Shown here piece by piece: positions 28,283 through 37,238 of a DNA stretch of 64,000 nucleotides. Numbering within the stretch: the stretch's first letter is position 1; every line of letters begins with the position of its first letter. The translations under genes were made by a program, and so were the position numbers. Origin of the DNA: Planctomycetota bacterium. Its GTDB lineage: Bacteria; Planctomycetota; Phycisphaerae; SM23-33. The notes under the pieces were generated by a model. That model searched no databases, was not told where the DNA came from, and saw nothing but the letters and a program-made list of their open reading frames with translations. Where the stretch lies: positions 1 through 64,000 of the forward strand of contig JAAAOJ010000045.1 in the NCBI GenBank assembly GCA_009908915.1, given 5' to 3'.

Positions 28283-30157
28283 ATGGCCACACGCAAACCC
28301 ACGTCGACACAACGTTCCCGCGGCAAAAGGTCCGCCGGTCAGGACGACTCCGCCCCGCTGTTCGCCGCGGAGGGCGAGAAGCCTTCCGGCCCTTCCGGCA
28401 AGGCCTCCGGTGGAAAGGCCGGCAACGGCAAGAGCAAAGGCGCCACGAAGACTTCCGGCGGCAAGAGCAAGTCCGCCGCCAAAAAGGCCGCTACGACGAA
28501 CAGGGCATCGTCGAAGGGCAAAACGCGCCGCAAGAAGGCCCCGCGTTACGCGACGGCCGAGTCGATGGCCAAGGCCCAGCGCGATATTTCCGTCAGCGAG
28601 TTCTTCGCCAAGAACCGCCACCTGCTGGGCTTCGACAACCCGCGTAAGGCCCTGCTGACGACCGTCAAGGAAGCCGTGGACAACGCCCTCGACGCCTGCG
28701 AAGAAGCAGGCATCCTGCCGACAATCATCGTCCGCATCGAGCAGATCGACGAGGACCACTACAAGGTCGGCGTGGAAGACAACGGGCCGGGTATTGTCAA
28801 GGCGCAGATCCCGAACATCTTCGGCAAGCTGCTGTACGGCAGCAAGTTCCATCGCCTGCGGATGAGTCGCGGCCAACAGGGCATCGGCATCAGCGCGGCG
28901 GGCATGTACGGCCTGCTGACGACTGGCCAGCCGATCAAGATCACCAGCAGGACCAAGCGCGGCAAGTCCCATTTCTACAGTCTGACCATCGACACGAAGA
29001 TGAACCGCCCGAATATTGTCGGCGACGAGCAGGTGGACTGGGACGTGCCACACGGCACGAAGGTCGAGATCGAGATGGAAGCGCGCTATCAGCGCGGGCG
29101 TCAAAGCGTCGACGAGTACCTCCGCCAGACGGCCATCGCCAACCCACACGTGACGTTGCACTACTATGCTCCAGACGGCAAGGAAGCCCACTACGAGGCG
29201 AGCATCTCCGAACTGCCCGCCACGCCCAAAGAGGTCAAGCCCCACCCCCACGGCGTGGAACTCGGCGTGTTCATCAAGATGCTGCAGGACAGCAAGGCCA
29301 AGACGGCCGCCCAGTTCCTCTCCAAGAGCTTCTCGCGGGTCAGCTCGCGCGTGGCCAGGAAGGTTCTCGAAGCGGCCGGGCTGACGGCGCGATCGCACCC
29401 GAACCGCCTCGCCCAGGAGGCCGTCAAAGACGTCTACCAGCGGCTGCAGGATGAGAAGATCCTCGCGCCGTCGACCGACTGCGTCGTGCCGATCGGCGAG
29501 GAGCAACTCGTTGCGGGCCTCAAGCAGGTGGTCGATGCCGCCTTCTACACCGCCGTCAGCCGCAAGCCGTCGGTCTATCGCGGCAACCCGTTCGTCGTCG
29601 AGGCCGCCATCGCTTACGGCAAGCCGGAGACCAAAGCCCAGAAGGAACAGCGGCTGGAGCAGGAAATCGAGGCGGAGGCCAACGGCGAGGACGAGGACGA
29701 TACCTCACTGGCCCACGTGCTCCGCCTGGCCAATCGCGTGCCCCTACAGTACCAGCAAGGCGCGTGCGCGATCACCAAGAGCGTCGTCGGCACGAACTGG
29801 CGGGGTTACGGCCTGCAGCAGGGCCGCGGCGCGCTGCCCTCGGGCGACCTGACCATCGTGGTCCACATGGCCAGCGTCTGGGTGCCCTTCACCAGCGAAT
29901 CCAAGGAAGCCGTCGCCAGCTACCCGGAAATCCTCAAGGAACTCCGCCTGGCCCTGCAGGAATGCGGCCGCCGTCTCGGGTCGCACATCCGCAAAACCAT
30001 ACGCATCCGCCGGGAGCTCAAGAAACGGAGCTACATCGAGAAATACATCCCCGCTATCGGCGAGGCCCTCAAGGATATGCTTGACCTTTCGGAGAAGCAG
30101 ACCGACGATGTCTGCGAGAATCTCAAGGACGTCCTGGAACGCAGCCGGAAGATGTAG
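28283..30157 (+). CDS. top6B: DNA topoisomerase VI subunit B, with lysine-rich N-terminal extension
   Basis: 624 aa. The GHKL ATPase domain is intact: N-box [13 protein letters not shown] (E130, N134), G1 box EDNGPGI, and G2 box [16 protein letters not shown]. It is followed by the H2TH and transducer domains, ending in the helix-rich [17 protein letters not shown] segment. Subunit B binds ATP and gates a DNA segment; strand cleavage needs subunit A, which is not in this window. Topoisomerase VI is mainly archaeal and plant and is reported only sparsely in bacteria. About the first 88 residues ([18 protein letters not shown] and similar) are a lysine-rich, probably disordered extension absent from archaeal homologues. 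GAGGA 6 nt before ATG 28283 supports this start, so the extension is genuine. A further possibility is a diverged GHKL relative, but the motif set is clearly top6B. Confidence 0.92.
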   Translation: MATRKPTSTQRSRGKRSAGQDDSAPLFAAEGEKPSGPSGKASGGKAGNGKSKGATKTSGGKSKSAAKKAATTNRASSKGKTRRKKAPRYATAESMAKAQRDISVSEFFAKNRHLLGFDNPRKALLTTVKEAVDNALDACEEAGILPTIIVRIEQIDEDHYKVGVEDNGPGIVKAQIPNIFGKLLYGSKFHRLRMSRGQQGIGISAAGMYGLLTTGQPIKITSRTKRGKSHFYSLTIDTKMNRPNIVGDEQVDWDVPHGTKVEIEMEARYQRGRQSVDEYLRQTAIANPHVTLHYYAPDGKEAHYEASISELPATPKEVKPHPHGVELGVFIKMLQDSKAKTAAQFLSKSFSRVSSRVARKVLEAAGLTARSHPNRLAQEAVKDVYQRLQDEKILAPSTDCVVPIGEEQLVAGLKQVVDAAFYTAVSRKPSVYRGNPFVVEAAIAYGKPETKAQKEQRLEQEIEAEANGEDEDDTSLAHVLRLANRVPLQYQQGACAITKSVVGTNWRGYGLQQGRGALPSGDLTIVVHMASVWVPFTSESKEAVASYPEILKELRLALQECGRRLGSHIRKTIRIRRELKKRSYIEKYIPAIGEALKDMLDLSEKQTDDVCENLKDVLERSRKM

Positions 30158-30199
30158 CGTCCTGCTTCACCGACCCTGGGGGGACGCGAGTCCCACGAC

Positions 30200-31186
30200 A
30201 TGCAAGATGATGGCCGGAGCAACACACCGCGCCGCCGACTGCTGCCTCGCATCGTGCGCAGCGTTTTCACCGGCGTCCTTGTCGGTGCCGTCGCGGCCGT
30301 CGCCGTTCGCCTGAGCGTCCGAGACAGCATCACCGCCGTGGCGCCAGTCTACTACGCCACCCCTCCCCTTCTGCTGGCGGCGATGACGCTAATCGGCGCC
30401 GTGGTCTTCGCCCGCGCTCGCGCGCACCGGCGTGGCATCGCCGCGTCCGTCCTCACCGTGGCCCTGCTGGCCTGGGGCATCGGGCGGCACGTGTCGCTGC
30501 GGAACCCGATCGACGGCGATGACGGCATCGCGCTGTGCACGTGGAATCTTTCGCACGGCTGGGGAGGCTGGTCGGACATCGCAGCCGTCCTGGCGGAGGA
30601 TGACGCGGACGTCATCGGCCTCGTCGAAGCCGAACTGGGCGACGAGGCCAGGGAGGCGATCGCCGGCGCCCTGCCGCACCATATGATTCTGGCCGGCGAT
30701 GCAGGCCTGGCCGTCGCGGTCCGCGGCGAGGCCGGCCAGCCGCAGATGATCCCGCTGGGTGAGGGCAGCACGTGCCTGCGCCTGGATGTTCGCTGCAAAG
30801 AGACCGATCTGGCCGTGCTTCTCGTGGATATCGACAGCAACCCCTTCACCGACCGCGGCGGACCGATCCGGGCCGTGCAGAAACTGGCCGCCGGCATTAC
30901 CGACCGGCCCGTCGTGATCCTGGGCGACTTCAACACGCCGCGCGACTCGGCCCACTTCGATGACTGGGACGGTGCGCTCAGTAATGTCGGCGACTCGCTC
31001 GGTTGCGGCTGGCTGGCGACCTGGCCGGCCTGGGCGCCGGTCCTTGAAATCGACCACATCTGGCTGTCGAAGAGGCTGGAGGCCCGCCGCTGCCGCATCG
31101 GCTGGTCGTTCCAGAGCGACCACCGGCGCGTAATCGCCGTCATCGCCCCCACGGATCACCGCACTGCGTCGACAGTATCGCCGTGA
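30200..31186 (+). CDS. Membrane-anchored endonuclease/exonuclease/phosphatase-family protein
   Basis: 328 aa. Three hydrophobic helices in the first about 105 residues anchor a C-terminal EEP domain, with CTWNLSHG, VIGLVEAE (the metal-binding Glu), VVILGDFNTPRDS, IDHIWLS and SDHRRVIAV, the standard EEP active-site series. Family members cleave phosphodiesters in lipids or nucleic acids; the membrane anchor suggests an envelope substrate, which is an inference. It follows top6B by 42 bp and ends at a strong hairpin at 31210-31237, so the two may be co-transcribed. Confidence 0.87.
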   Translation: MQDDGRSNTPRRRLLPRIVRSVFTGVLVGAVAAVAVRLSVRDSITAVAPVYYATPPLLLAAMTLIGAVVFARARAHRRGIAASVLTVALLAWGIGRHVSLRNPIDGDDGIALCTWNLSHGWGGWSDIAAVLAEDDADVIGLVEAELGDEAREAIAGALPHHMILAGDAGLAVAVRGEAGQPQMIPLGEGSTCLRLDVRCKETDLAVLLVDIDSNPFTDRGGPIRAVQKLAAGITDRPVVILGDFNTPRDSAHFDDWDGALSNVGDSLGCGWLATWPAWAPVLEIDHIWLSKRLEARRCRIGWSFQSDHRRVIAVIAPTDHRTASTVSP

Positions 31187-31209
31187 CCGCCCTCGGCACA
31201 CCGCAAGAA

Positions 31210-31237
31210 AACGCCCCCGAGCGAACCCGGGGGCGTT
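31210..31237 (+). terminator. Strong hairpin terminator
   Basis: A 10-bp perfect stem, AACGCCCCCG (31210-31219) with CGGGGGCGTT (31228-31237), encloses an 8-nt loop just after the EEP gene stop. No long T run follows, so termination may be partial or Rho-assisted. Confidence 0.55.
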
Positions 31238-31774
31238 GGAGTCTCCTTGGATGCGGCATCCTGCCGCTGCATGCATCCGTGTGTCTCAGGCGAAGGGCAC
31301 GGACGCCTCAGCGTCGCCGGCTCGGGACCCACCTCACAACCGTTCAAGGCTGCGCCCTGCAAGCTGGCCTGTCCGTCGACGCGGACATCAGTCGATCTGT
31401 CGCCCAGCGCGGTGTCGTATGTACGCAGCCGGTGGACGTGAATTGTGATTCTGCCTCTCGTAAGCTCACAGGAAAGTGTACCCGCGAAATCCGATTTCAT
31501 CAAGAAGATGTCGGAGTATTTACCGGCCACTTGTACGTCTACCCAGGTGAATCCACACTGGCAGTAAACGTAAACGACTATCAGGCGCACACATGCGGCG
31601 AGCACCCTTTCCCGTCGCCGCGCAAAAAGGAGAGAAAGGACGTGCGATCACTGCTCAGATCTCGCACGCCCTTCAAGCATTCCGCCCGTCGCGGGGTCGA
31701 CCGCGTGGCCCCGCGCCGGCATCATACATCGATGCGTCGCGCACGGTCAGGCCCAAGAGGTTCCAGCCAGTCGG
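31238..31774. other. Gene-free stretch with small hairpins
   Basis: About 540 bp of lower GC than its surroundings (especially 31440-31590). A 150-codon frame exists on the minus strand but has no ribosome binding site, runs through the terminator into the EEP gene, and shows no domain, so I do not call it. A 7-bp stem (CGTGCGA/TCGCACG, 31641-31668) is present. No clear RNA gene. Confidence 0.4.
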
Positions 31775-32308
31775 CTAGATCAGCAGGTCGGACATCGCAG
31801 CTTCCTCACTGTTGAGCAGCGCCAGAGGCTGGCGACAAGCGAAACTCGCTCCCACGTCGTGCCAGTGAGACACGCGCGGTTCCCCATGCAACCAGCAGAG
31901 GCTGATGGGTCGGCCGTTTACATCGGCCGGAAAATCCACAATGCCGCGGGCAAAATCCCGCAGCTCGACTCCAATTTGGTCCAACTCTTCGAGGCAGGTC
32001 TGCAAGACGTCCACGGCCTGGACGAGTTGCTGGCGAGCGTCTTCAAGATCGCCCCGATGGCCCGAGGCCTCGGCCGACTCGATCATCTCTTCCAGCTCCA
32101 GCAGCACCTGGTATTCGGCAACCACGTCCCCGACAATCCGTTTTACGAGAACCAGTGATTCGTTGGCTTGATCCGGTGTGAAAGTCTTCCGCGCAACGTC
32201 CCTGGCGGGTGCGACTTCCATGCTCCAGTCAGCAACACTCAACGTCTCTCTCCTGGCATCCCAGAGGTGGTTTGAAACAGAACTTCGGACTGAATGGGCA
32301 TTCGACAT
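31775..32308 (-). CDS. DUF2203 family protein
   Basis: 177 aa. The core RKTFTPDQANESLVLVKRIV followed by long amphipathic helices, LRDFARGIVDFPADVNGR and CWLHGEPRVSHWHD, is the DUF2203 pattern: a small helical protein ending with a tryptophan- and histidine-containing strand. Start 32308 has a GGGAG 7 nt upstream; an internal ATG at 32221 is an alternative. The function of the family is unknown. It is divergent from truB, with 222 bp between the starts. Confidence 0.8.
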   Translation of the reverse strand: MSNAHSVRSSVSNHLWDARRETLSVADWSMEVAPARDVARKTFTPDQANESLVLVKRIVGDVVAEYQVLLELEEMIESAEASGHRGDLEDARQQLVQAVDVLQTCLEELDQIGVELRDFARGIVDFPADVNGRPISLCWLHGEPRVSHWHDVGASFACRQPLALLNSEEAAMSDLLI

Positions 32309-32530
32309 TTGGCGCTCCCGTTGCAGATTCATGTATCGGCAAGACGCAGCAGGCGACATGAGTCGCAGGCACATCACACGCGGATTTCGAGCATATTCCA
32401 CTTGGCGAATACACTTGCGTCCGATAAGCGGCCGCGACGCCTTCATTATCGGGCCATCGCCAGTCGGCCAGCCTCCGCCGTCAACATATTCGGCTTCCCT
32501 GGCGGCGGCCTGAGGCGATATGATCCAGGC

Positions 32531-33445
32531 GTGTTTGGCTTCCTGAACATCCACAAACCGCCCGGTCCGACGAGCCACGACATCGTCGCCCGGCTGCGCC
32601 GCCAACTGCCCCGCCGCACCAAGGTCGGCCATGCCGGCACGCTCGATCCGTTCGCCGAGGGCGTGCTCGTGGTCTGCGTCGGCCAGGGCACGCGGCTTGC
32701 CGAGTACGTCCAGCATCAGCCGAAGCGATACCGCGCGACGGTTACGCTTGGTGCGACGTCCTCCACCGACGACGCAACCGGCGAGATCATCCCTCGCGAC
32801 GTGTCGCAGCAACCGACGCGCGAGGATATCCTGCGTGCCACCCGCGCCTTGACCGGCGGTATTCCGCAGGTTCCCCCCGCCTACTCGGCGGTTCATGTCG
32901 ATGGTCAGCGTGCCTACAGGCGTGCCCGCCGTGGCGAGACGTTTGACATTCCGGCACGGTCAGTTGAAATCCACTATATCGAACTGGTTGGATACGACTG
33001 GCCGCAGGTCGTTGTGAATGTATGGTGCGGCAGCGGGACGTACATTCGCAGCCTTGCGCGCGATCTCGGCGAGGCCCTCGACGTCGGTGGATACTGCTCG
33101 GCACTGGCCCGGCTGGCCGTCGGGGCGTTCTGCATCGAGGCGGCGGTCTTGCCCCACAACGTGCAACCGCAGCAACACCTGATCCCGCCGCTGACCATGC
33201 TGGGCCTGCCCGTCGTCCGTCTCGGCGTGCAGGCGTCTAGGCTGATCGCCCACGGCCGCGCGCTCGACGTTGAGCGGTTGGACATGCCGCAAGCAGGGCC
33301 GAGGGCAGAGGGACGGGGGACAGACTTGTATGCAGCCGTCGACGCAGAGGGACATCTGCTGGCCGTGGCAACGCTCGTCGAGAACGGTACGGCCTTGAAG
33401 CCGCTGAAGGTTTTCAATCCCCCCGCAGGCCCAGCAGGCCGATAA
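32531..33445 (+). CDS. truB: tRNA pseudouridine-55 synthase TruB, GTG start
   Basis: Makes pseudouridine 55 in the T-loop of tRNAs. 304 aa: FLNIHKPPGPTSHD at the N-terminus, the catalytic motif GHAGTLDPFAEGVLVV (nucleophile Asp), YRATVTLGATSSTDDATG, and CGSGTYIRSLARDLG; a short PUA-like C-terminal region follows. The start is GTG at 32531, since homologous sequence begins right there; the frame stays open upstream without domain content. A TATGAT box at 32519-32524 would place the transcription start close to this GTG, so the message may be leaderless. Its 3' end overlaps the convergent shikimate-kinase-like gene by 32 bp. Confidence 0.93.
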   Translation: MFGFLNIHKPPGPTSHDIVARLRRQLPRRTKVGHAGTLDPFAEGVLVVCVGQGTRLAEYVQHQPKRYRATVTLGATSSTDDATGEIIPRDVSQQPTREDILRATRALTGGIPQVPPAYSAVHVDGQRAYRRARRGETFDIPARSVEIHYIELVGYDWPQVVVNVWCGSGTYIRSLARDLGEALDVGGYCSALARLAVGAFCIEAAVLPHNVQPQQHLIPPLTMLGLPVVRLGVQASRLIAHGRALDVERLDMPQAGPRAEGRGTDLYAAVDAEGHLLAVATLVENGTALKPLKVFNPPAGPAGR

Positions 33446-33956
33446 CTGCGTCGGCCACCTGCTCGGGCGTCTGCATCCGCGTGTCAACAACGACGTCCGA
33501 CAGCTTCATGTAGACCGGCTCGCGCTCGCGGCAGATCGTCAGGAACGAGCCTTTTGGATCCGCGGCATCGAGGAACGGCGGCAGCCCGCCCGCCATCACA
33601 CGCTCGTAAAGCACCACGGCGTCGGCCTTGAGATACGCGACCTTTCCGACCGACCGGATCACCGGCCAGAGCTCTTCCTGCGTGGCCGTGCGCCCGCCCA
33701 GCGCCACCACCAGTGGCTCGCCCTGCTCGGTCCGACCGGCCACCTCGCGGCAGGCACGCCGCTCCAGCCTGGCAAACCCTTCATACCCAACCTCTCGGAA
33801 GATTTCGCGCACACTGCGCGACGTGCCGGTCTCGGCGGTGTACAGATCGGCCAGCAGGTCATCGGTGTCAACCACGCTCGCCTCCAGCCACTCGCCGAGC
33901 AGCGTCGCGACCGTGCTCTTGCCGCAATGCTTCATGCCGATTAGAACAATATTCAT
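33414..33956 (-). CDS. Shikimate kinase-like protein
   Basis: 180 aa P-loop kinase of the AroK/AroL fold: Walker A GMKHCGKS (about 7-14), the substrate-binding acidic cluster DTDDLL, FARLERR, the ALGGRTAT loop and the lid-region CREREPVY near residue 140. The loop has GGR where shikimate kinases usually show GGG, and the usual GRPLL lid sequence is replaced by GGLPPFL, so the shikimate-specific arginine appears to be lost. It may be a diverged shikimate kinase or a related small-molecule kinase. The gene overlaps truB tail to tail by 32 bp. Confidence 0.7.
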   Translation of the reverse strand: MNIVLIGMKHCGKSTVATLLGEWLEASVVDTDDLLADLYTAETGTSRSVREIFREVGYEGFARLERRACREVAGRTEQGEPLVVALGGRTATQEELWPVIRSVGKVAYLKADAVVLYERVMAGGLPPFLDAADPKGSFLTICREREPVYMKLSDVVVDTRMQTPEQVADAVIGLLGLRGD

Positions 33957-34290
33957 GGCCGCATGCTACCAGCGCGGCCCGGCAATGCAAAGCATCCGCT
34001 TCCACCAGCGCGCCGTCCGCAGCCGAAACAGTCTTGCTCCGGAATTTCATTGACGCAAATCCCGTGGCACGCTAATTATGTAACGACCCGGGGCGATCGA
34101 TGTCCAGCTTCACGTTCCGTAAGATGCATCGCAGGGATGTTTTGGCGTCACGGAGGGCGCGACCGTTTGTTCGTCCGAAACTCGGCGGTAATGTCCTTCT
34201 TCTTGCCGTGGTCGTCACGCCCGATTTCGGCTATCGATATGACACGGCTATATAATACCACCACACAGGTTCAACACTCAGGATCGACCG
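33957..34290. other. Promoter region of the glycosyltransferase cluster
   Basis: 334 bp, divergent between the shikimate-kinase-like gene and the GT gene. Near its right end TATATAAT (34249-34256) is a consensus -10 box about 35 bp before the GT start; no matching -35 is obvious, so a regulator may be needed. I see no other element. Confidence 0.4.
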
Positions 34291-35697
34291 ATGCGCGTAT
34301 TCATGCTTGGATGGGAGTTCCCGCCGTTCATCAGCGGCGGCCTTGGCACGGCCTGCTATGGCCTGACACGCAGTCTCGATGAGGCCGGCGTGGACGTGTG
34401 CTTTGTGCTTCCCACGGCCGTCACGCCCGAACAGCGCGGGGCGGTCGAGCACGTGCAGCTGCGCTCACCGGCCGACGTTCGGGTTCCGGGCGGCGAGGAC
34501 GAAGCCCGCTGGCCCGAGGCGTTCGAGCACGTGGAGTTCCGCAAGCTCGATGCGGTCATCCCTTCACCCTACGGCTCGCCCGATATGCCACAGCAGGACG
34601 TCGAAGCCGTGCGACGGCAGCAGCGCCGCGTGGCCGCCAAGCACCGCGTCCGCAAGGCGCTGGACGCCACCCGCAAGGCGACGCGCAGGGTCCACAGCCA
34701 AAGCACCGAACTGCCAGAGCCGGCCATGACACTGCCCGAAGGCTCGTTCGTACTCGGCGGCGCGGGCGTGAACTACGACGGCGATCTCATGGGCCAGATT
34801 CACCGCTACGCCCGGCTGGCCGTGGAACTCGCCCTTTGCGAGGACTTCGACGTCATCCACGCCCACGACTGGATGACCTTCCCGGCAGCCATGGCCGTGG
34901 CCGGCGCGACCGGCAAGCCGCTGGTCATCCACGTCCACAGCACCGAGTTCGACCGCAGCGGCGAGAACATCAACCAGCAGGTCTACGACGTCGAGCGTGC
35001 CGGTATGCACGCGGCCACGCGGGTCATCGCCGTCAGCCACCTCACGCGGAATATCATCGTCCACCGCTACGGCGTGGACCCCGACCGCGTGGCGGTCGTC
35101 TACAACGCCGTCGACCTACCGGAGAATGGCAGCTACGAGCTGACGCCCATCCGTCGCGACGAGACAATCGTGCTCTTCCTCGGCCGCATCACCATGCAGA
35201 AGGGTCCGGAGTACTTCCTGCAGGCGGCTCGGAAGGTTATCGAGAAGGTCGACAAGGTCCGTTTCGTCGTCGCCGGCAGTGGCGACATGGTCCAGCGGTG
35301 CATCCGCCTCGCCGCCGATCTCCGCATCGGGCGCTACGTGACCTTCACCGGTTTCCTCCGCGGCCAGGACGTCGACCGTATTTTCTCGATGGCCGACCTG
35401 TACGTCATGCCCAGCGTCTCCGAGCCGTTCGGCATCGCCCCACTCGAGGCCATGAGCCACAACGTGCCGGTCATCATCTCCCGACAGTCCGGTGTCAGCG
35501 AAGTGCTCACCCACGTGCTGAAGGTCGACTTCTGGGATACCGACGAGATGGCCAACAAGATCCTCGCCGTCATCCGGCACAAACCACTCCACCGAACGCT
35601 CCGCGATCACGGGCAGATCGACCTTAAGAAGTTCTCCTGGCGCGACAGCGCCTGCAAGGTCCGCGACATCTACGCCCGCGTGGCCACCGGACACTGA
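34291..35697 (+). CDS. Glycosyltransferase, glycogen-synthase-like (GT4/GT5)
   Basis: 468 aa GT-B fold enzyme. The N-terminus MLGWEFPPFISGGLGTAC is the acceptor-side loop typical of glycogen synthase and related GT4/5 enzymes. HAHDWMTFP is a conserved N-domain motif. The C-domain has LGRITMQKGPEYFLQAA and the donor-site EPFGIAPLEAMSHNVPV with the E-x7-E pattern. Given GH57 and a debranching enzyme directly downstream, it likely builds an alpha-glucan; the exact donor (ADP- or UDP-glucose) cannot be read from sequence. A C-terminal fragment of a close paralogue exists at 58377-58866. Confidence 0.88.
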   Translation: MRVFMLGWEFPPFISGGLGTACYGLTRSLDEAGVDVCFVLPTAVTPEQRGAVEHVQLRSPADVRVPGGEDEARWPEAFEHVEFRKLDAVIPSPYGSPDMPQQDVEAVRRQQRRVAAKHRVRKALDATRKATRRVHSQSTELPEPAMTLPEGSFVLGGAGVNYDGDLMGQIHRYARLAVELALCEDFDVIHAHDWMTFPAAMAVAGATGKPLVIHVHSTEFDRSGENINQQVYDVERAGMHAATRVIAVSHLTRNIIVHRYGVDPDRVAVVYNAVDLPENGSYELTPIRRDETIVLFLGRITMQKGPEYFLQAARKVIEKVDKVRFVVAGSGDMVQRCIRLAADLRIGRYVTFTGFLRGQDVDRIFSMADLYVMPSVSEPFGIAPLEAMSHNVPVIISRQSGVSEVLTHVLKVDFWDTDEMANKILAVIRHKPLHRTLRDHGQIDLKKFSWRDSACKVRDIYARVATGH

Positions 35698-35739
35698 CGC
35701 CGGCGCTGGCCCGCATGCCTATCCGCCCGTTTGTACATG

Positions 35740-35922
35740 AATGCCGTCTCCTCACAACGCGCTACATCCATAAACCGACTGTCAGTATCGAATTCATACA
35801 GAAAATGCCGTCTCCTGGCGACGCGCTACATCCATAAACCGACTGTCAGTATCCCATCGATACAGACAATGCCGTCTCCTCGCGACGCGCTACATCCATA
35901 AACCGACTGTCAGTGATCGAAA
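35740..35922. repeat. 64-bp tandem repeat (3 units) upstream of GH57
   Basis: Units beginning ATGCCGTCTCCT recur at 35741, 35805 and 35869, exactly 64 bp apart. About 47 bp is well conserved, including the block CGCTACATCCATAAACCG; the last about 17 bp varies. In units 1 and 2 the variable part forms the loop of a hairpin whose stem (CTGT...TAT / ATA...ACAG) is conserved. The third unit runs into the GH57 leader. I see no coding content. Confidence 0.88.
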
Positions 35923-35983
35923 TCGATGAATTCCTCCGCGATTCCGGGACGGGGGCTTTCGCTTTGCTCGCCGATACGGTTTA

Positions 35984-37171
35984 ATGGCTGACATGGCATC
36001 CGTGGTTTTCTACTTCCAGGTGCATCAGCCGTTCCGTCTGCGACGCTACAGCGTCTTTGACACCGGCACGAACTACTTCGATGACCGCAAGAACGAGGAG
36101 ATCCTCCGCAAGGTCGCCGGGAAGTGCTATTTGCCGAGCAACCGACTGATGCTTGAACTCATCGAGGCCCATGAAGGGCGCTTCCGCATCAGCTACGCCG
36201 TGACCGGCACGATCATTGAGCAGTGCCGCCAGTGGATGCCCGAAGTGCTCGACTCCTTCAAGGCCCTCGCGGATACCGGCTGTGTCGAGTTCTTCGCCGA
36301 AACGTACTACCACAGCCTCTCGTTCCTTTACAGTCGCGAGGAGTTCATCGCCCAGACGCAGAAGCATTCCGATCTGATGAAAGAACTCTTCGGCCAGCGC
36401 CCCAAAGTTTTCCGCAACACGGAGCTGACGTACAACAACGACGTCGCCAAGGTCGTCGAGGACATGGGCTTCGATGCCATCCTCTCCGAAGGCGCTGATT
36501 ACGTGTTGGGCTATCGCAGTCCGAACTTCATCTACAACCCGCCGAACTGCGGCAGCCTGCGCATGCTGTTGAAGAATTACCGCCTCAGCGACGACATCGC
36601 CTTCCGTTTCGGCAATCGCGCCTGGAAGGAATGGCCGCTGACGACGGAGACGTTCGCCGGCTGGGTCGACCGGATCAATGGCAACGGTTACGTCTGCAAC
36701 CTGTTCATGGACTACGAGACCTTCGGCGAGCACCAATGGGCGGATACCGGTATCTTCGAGTTTATGCGTTCCCTGCCCGGGGCTATCATGGCCAACGGCA
36801 AGAACGATTTCCTCACCGTCTCCCAGGCGATTGAGCGATACCCGTCTGTCGGTGAGGTCGACGTGCCGCACATGATCTCCTGGGCCGATACCGAGCGAGA
36901 CCTGTCCGCCTGGCTGGGCAACAGCATGCAGTCCAATGCCCTGCACGACGTCTATGCCCTGGCCGCCGAGGTGCTCGACAGCGAGGATGCCGACCTGATA
37001 CACGACTGGCGAAAGCTGCAGACCTCCGACCACTTCTACTACATGTGTACGAAGTACTTCGCCGACGGCGACGTCCACAAGTATTTCAATCCCTACGAGT
37101 CGCCCTACGATGCGTACATCAACTACATGAACATCCTCGACAGCATCCGACGCCGCGCGAGACCTGATTGA
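35984..37171 (+). CDS. GH57 glycoside hydrolase (alpha-amylase/4-alpha-glucanotransferase type)
   Basis: 395 aa retaining glycosidase of family GH57. The N-terminal HQPFR motif is present. The catalytic nucleophile is E147 in FRNTELTYNND, and the acid/base is D243 in MDYETFGEH. The length fits a short GH57 amylase. The start at 35984 (or 35993) lacks a clear Shine-Dalgarno, so the message may start close to the ATG. It lies between a glucan synthase-like GT and a debranching enzyme, so it acts on intracellular alpha-glucan, either trimming or transferring chains. Absence of a signal peptide agrees with a cytoplasmic role. Confidence 0.92.
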   Translation: MADMASVVFYFQVHQPFRLRRYSVFDTGTNYFDDRKNEEILRKVAGKCYLPSNRLMLELIEAHEGRFRISYAVTGTIIEQCRQWMPEVLDSFKALADTGCVEFFAETYYHSLSFLYSREEFIAQTQKHSDLMKELFGQRPKVFRNTELTYNNDVAKVVEDMGFDAILSEGADYVLGYRSPNFIYNPPNCGSLRMLLKNYRLSDDIAFRFGNRAWKEWPLTTETFAGWVDRINGNGYVCNLFMDYETFGEHQWADTGIFEFMRSLPGAIMANGKNDFLTVSQAIERYPSVGEVDVPHMISWADTERDLSAWLGNSMQSNALHDVYALAAEVLDSEDADLIHDWRKLQTSDHFYYMCTKYFADGDVHKYFNPYESPYDAYINYMNILDSIRRRARPD

Positions 37172-37238
37172 CGCACGCGCCCCACCATGTTGAGATATGG
37201 GGTATACTGCTTTGGACCCCTCGAACCGGGAGACGCCG

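Noticed and set aside
31156..31605. Minus-strand gene of about 149 codons
   Set aside because: No ribosome binding site, runs through a terminator hairpin and the 3' end of the EEP gene, no recognised domain.
35740..35922. CRISPR array
   Set aside because: Three units at a regular period look CRISPR-like, but the conserved part is about 47 bp and the variable part about 17 bp, too short for spacers, and no cas gene is near.
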